A DNA stretch of 7,650 bases from Lachnospiraceae bacterium UBA3821. GTDB lineage: Bacteria > Bacillota > Clostridia > Lachnospirales > Lachnospiraceae. The notes beneath the pieces were generated by a model. The model was given only the letters and a program-made list of their open reading frames with translations, was not told where the DNA came from and ran no database searches. Of this stretch, positions 5,242 to 7,650 are shown one piece after another (within the stretch, counting starts at the first letter, position 1; each line of letters starts with the position of its first letter). The translations under genes were made by a program, and so were the position numbers. Location of the stretch: contig DFDT01000081.1 in the NCBI GenBank assembly GCA_002368865.1, forward strand, positions 1-7,650. Reading direction: 5' to 3'.

Positions 5242-7158
5242 ATGGCACTGGATTATGTATCCACATCAAAACAGATCGTCGATGCAGTCGGCGGAGCTGG
5301 CAACATCGCCACAGCGACCCACTGTATGACCAGACTCCGTCTGGTCCTCAACGACGAGAGCAAGGCGGACGACGCCAAGGTCAACAAGATCAAGGGCGTC
5401 AAGAGCGTCATCAAGCAGGGCGGTCAGTATCAGATCGTCATCGGCAATGAGGTTTCCAACCTCTTCAAGGAATTCGAGAAGCTGGGGAACTTCTCCGAAT
5501 CCGGAAATGCCGCTCCCGCAAAGCCGGAAGGCAACGTTTTACAGAGACTCATGGGATTTGTCGCAGGCTGCATGACACCGCTCCTGCCGGCGATGCTTGG
5601 AACAGGTATGGTCAAGGTGCTTCTGACCCTTCTGACCACCTTCGGCCTCATGAGCAGCACCTCTACCACCTATACCTTCCTTTTCGGCATGGCCGACAGC
5701 TTCTTCTACTTCCTGCCTGTATTCCTGGCCGTTCAGATCGCCAAGAAGACCAATCACACAGTGCCCATGTTCATGGTCATCGGCGCCATGCTCTGCTATC
5801 CGGACATCACAAATCTTCTGGGCGGCGCCGTGGAAGGAGCTCCCATGGGAACCTTCCTGGGCATGACCTGCACCTATATCTTCGGTGTTATTCCGGTCAT
5901 TTCCGCATCCTATACCTCTTCGGTATTGCCTATCCTTCTCATGACCCCTGTCATGTGCTGGGCGGAAGACTTTGCGGACAGAGTATCTCCCAACGTGCTC
6001 AAGGCTTTCCTGAAGCCCATGCTGTTCTTCCTGATCTGCACCCCCGTTGCCTTCTGCGTCCTGGGACCCATTGGCAACGTCCTTGGTAATCTGATGAGCG
6101 GCGTATTCTCTGCCATGTACAATACTGTGCCCTGGCTCACCGTCGGCATCCTGTCGGCCATCATGCCTTTCATCGTCATGACCGGAATGCACTATGCATT
6201 AATTCCTCTCTGCATGAACAATATGGCTACCCTGGGCTATGACGTCATCGTTCTCGTGACCATGTTCTGCTCCAACATCGCACAGGGCGGCGCTTCTCTC
6301 GGCGTTGCCGTCAAGACCAAGGATACCGAGACCAAGTCCGAAGGCATTGCCTGCGGTATCTCCGCCATCGTTGCAGGCGTTACCGAGCCTGCCATGTACG
6401 GTATCAACCTCCGCTACGGCAAGCCCATGATCGGTGCCGTTGCCGGCGCAGGCGTGGCCGGCCTGATCGCCGGTATCTTCGGCGTCAAGGGCTATACCAT
6501 GGGCGGTTCTCCCTCTATCCTGTCCCTGATCCAGTTCATCGGCGGTGACAGCCCCATGCGCGGCGTCATCTTCGGTGCCATCGCTGCAGTCGCTTCCATC
6601 GGCCTTTCCTTCTTCCTGACCACCGTTCTTTATAAGGACCCCGAAGGCATGGGCGAAGAAGCTCCAGCCGAGGAAGAGGAAGAACAGGCTGCAAAGCCTC
6701 TGGTGGAGAAGATCGAACTGGCATCTCCCATGACCGGCAAGGTCCTGGATATCGATAAGGTTCCGGATGCTGTATTCTCCTCCGGCGCTCTGGGACAGGG
6801 CGTTGCCATTCTTCCTACGGACGGCAGAGTGGTTGCACCTGCTGACGGCACTGTTTCCAACCTGATGGATACAGGCCATGCCATTGCTCTGACCACGGAC
6901 AGCGGCTGCGAGATCCTGATCCACGTAGGTCTGGATACCGTACAGCTGGAGGGCAAGCCCTTCAAGTATGCTGTCACCGAGGGACAGAAGGTCAAAAAAG
7001 GCGACCTCCTTATTACCGCTGATCTGAAGATGATCACCGATGCAGGCTACAAGATCCATACCCCGGTCCTGGTGACCAATTCCGACGATTATGTATCCGT
7101 TAAGATCGCCGAGACCACAAATATCTCCGCAGGCGATTCTCTGATGACCATCTGCTGA
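5242..7158 (+). CDS. bglP: Beta-glucoside-specific PTS permease, fused EIIBCA
   Basis: This membrane permease takes up beta-glucosides and phosphorylates them with phosphate relayed from phosphoenolpyruvate through HPr. From the ATG at 5242 it has 638 residues, usual for BglF/BglP-type B-C-A enzymes. Residues 1-85 are EIIB, with the phosphorylated Cys28 in ATHCMTRLRL. Residues about 95-465 are EIIC, with many hydrophobic membrane segments and GVTEP at 379-383, the conserved substrate-site motif with Glu382. An acidic linker (472-481, nearly all Glu) leads to EIIA at 490-625, which has the paired histidines His546 (GHAIALTT) and His561 (ILIHVG) 15 residues apart, as in the glucose-family EIIA; His561 is the expected phosphorylation site. 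All catalytic residues are intact. It follows the antiterminator gene and precedes a GH1 glycosidase. The permease is expected to phosphorylate and so silence the antiterminator when no substrate is present. Sugar specificity (beta-glucoside rather than sucrose or trehalose) is inferred from domain order and neighbours. Confidence 0.93.
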   Translation: MALDYVSTSKQIVDAVGGAGNIATATHCMTRLRLVLNDESKADDAKVNKIKGVKSVIKQGGQYQIVIGNEVSNLFKEFEKLGNFSESGNAAPAKPEGNVLQRLMGFVAGCMTPLLPAMLGTGMVKVLLTLLTTFGLMSSTSTTYTFLFGMADSFFYFLPVFLAVQIAKKTNHTVPMFMVIGAMLCYPDITNLLGGAVEGAPMGTFLGMTCTYIFGVIPVISASYTSSVLPILLMTPVMCWAEDFADRVSPNVLKAFLKPMLFFLICTPVAFCVLGPIGNVLGNLMSGVFSAMYNTVPWLTVGILSAIMPFIVMTGMHYALIPLCMNNMATLGYDVIVLVTMFCSNIAQGGASLGVAVKTKDTETKSEGIACGISAIVAGVTEPAMYGINLRYGKPMIGAVAGAGVAGLIAGIFGVKGYTMGGSPSILSLIQFIGGDSPMRGVIFGAIAAVASIGLSFFLTTVLYKDPEGMGEEAPAEEEEEQAAKPLVEKIELASPMTGKVLDIDKVPDAVFSSGALGQGVAILPTDGRVVAPADGTVSNLMDTGHAIALTTDSGCEILIHVGLDTVQLEGKPFKYAVTEGQKVKKGDLLITADLKMITDAGYKIHTPVLVTNSDDYVSVKIAETTNISAGDSLMTIC

Positions 7159-7164
7159 TCCTCT

Positions 7165-7241
7165 TAAAGGCTCCTTAGCAGGGCGGCCTGAGCGGCCTGA
7201 ATGGCCGGAAGGCCGGCAGCCGTCAGGGCAAAAGCCTTTTA
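7165..7241 (+). repeat. GC-rich nested hairpin and tandem repeat after the permease gene
   Basis: The 9-base unit GCGGCCTGA is tandemly repeated at 7183-7191 and 7192-7200. CGGCCT (7184-7189) pairs with AGGCCG (7210-7215), and inside it CGGCC (7193-7197) pairs with GGCCG (7203-7207). The whole block is flanked by TAAAGGC (7165-7171) and GCCTTTTA (7234-7241), which can also pair. A small GGC-AAAA-GCC-TTTT hairpin ends it. It may stabilise or terminate the upstream message. The pairing is visible; the role is inference. Confidence 0.5.
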
Positions 7242-7334
7242 TCAGGAATGCGGCGGTAAATACAAAAAAAATATAGAAAATATATATCTATACAGAAAAC
7301 GGTACAGCAGCAATACAGTCAGAAAACGTAAGGC

Positions 7335-7368
7335 ATGCCCCTGCGCCTGCGGGCGCCGGGGTATTTTT
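7335..7368 (+). terminator. Terminator-like hairpin upstream of the 6-phospho-beta-glucosidase gene
   Basis: CCCC (7338-7341) pairs with GGGG (7358-7361) and GCGCC (7343-7347) with GGCGC (7352-7356), with one T/C mismatch between them and a TGCG loop. ATG (7335-7337) can extend the base against TAT (7362-7364). The run TATTTTT follows. It lies 38 bases before the next ATG, so it should limit read-through from the permease gene. No clear RAT overlaps it. Confidence 0.65.
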
Positions 7369-7393
7369 CAAAAGAAAATTTTCAAAAAGAAAC

Positions 7394-7398
7394 GGAGG
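7394..7398 (+). promoter_or_regulatory. Ribosome binding site GGAGG
   Basis: GGAGG lies 7 bases before the ATG at 7406, fixing the glycosidase start and ruling out the overlapping open frame that begins at 7201. Confidence 0.85.
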
Positions 7399-7402
7399 TT
7401 AA

Positions 7403-7650
<248 letters not shown>

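Noticed and set aside
6199..7059. Long minus-strand open frame (286 codons) inside the permease gene
   Set aside because: It is antisense to EIIC/EIIA coding sequence with strong third-position GC bias, which commonly creates such shadows; the product is Gly/Asp/His-rich with no recognisable fold.

Overview
The window looks like a low-to-moderate GC Gram-positive chromosome of the Clostridia type, most plausibly a gut Lachnospiraceae-like organism. The basis is the strong AGGAGG-type ribosome sites, sigma-A-like promoters with 17-base spacers, U-tract hairpin terminators and a LicT/BglP-type PTS locus. The genus is an inference and cannot be fixed from this sequence. All genes supported here lie on the + strand.

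Left part (1-3570). The 3' end of an unrecognised gene (1-183) is followed by a 273-base gap holding a good promoter. Then comes a monocistronic gene (457-3504) for a 1015-residue multidomain protein, closed by a strong terminator (3537-3570). I read the protein as an N-terminal Rossmann-like (TrkA-N-like) fold, a bacterial RyR-type domain, a helical linker, a CARF-like sensor region and a C-terminal Card1/Can2-type (DUF1887) PD-(D/E)XK nuclease domain. No CRISPR array or cas gene is visible beside it. This is the most interesting object in the window: a possible stand-alone, nucleotide-sensing defence effector whose predicted ligand-loop and nuclease motifs depart from the best-known versions.

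Middle (3571-4180). About 400 bases contain no convincing gene. They are followed by a textbook antitermination leader: promoter, ribonucleic antiterminator (RAT) and an overlapping terminator.

Right part (4181-7650). An aryl-beta-glucoside utilisation operon in the same order as Escherichia coli bglGFB: a BglG/LicT antiterminator, a BglP/BglF-type PTS permease with fused EIIB-EIIC-EIIA domains, and the start of a GH1 6-phospho-beta-glucosidase that runs off the window. The permease imports and phosphorylates the glucoside, and the glycosidase cleaves the phosphorylated product. The antiterminator, whose phosphorylation state follows permease and HPr activity, should open the leader terminator. 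A second terminator-like hairpin without a recognisable RAT and a GC-rich nested hairpin lie between the permease and the glycosidase, suggesting separate control of the last gene.

The left gene is more AT-rich and uses more A/T-ending codons than the PTS operon, which is rich in C/G-ending codons. This fits an accessory, possibly transferred, left segment beside a native metabolic operon.
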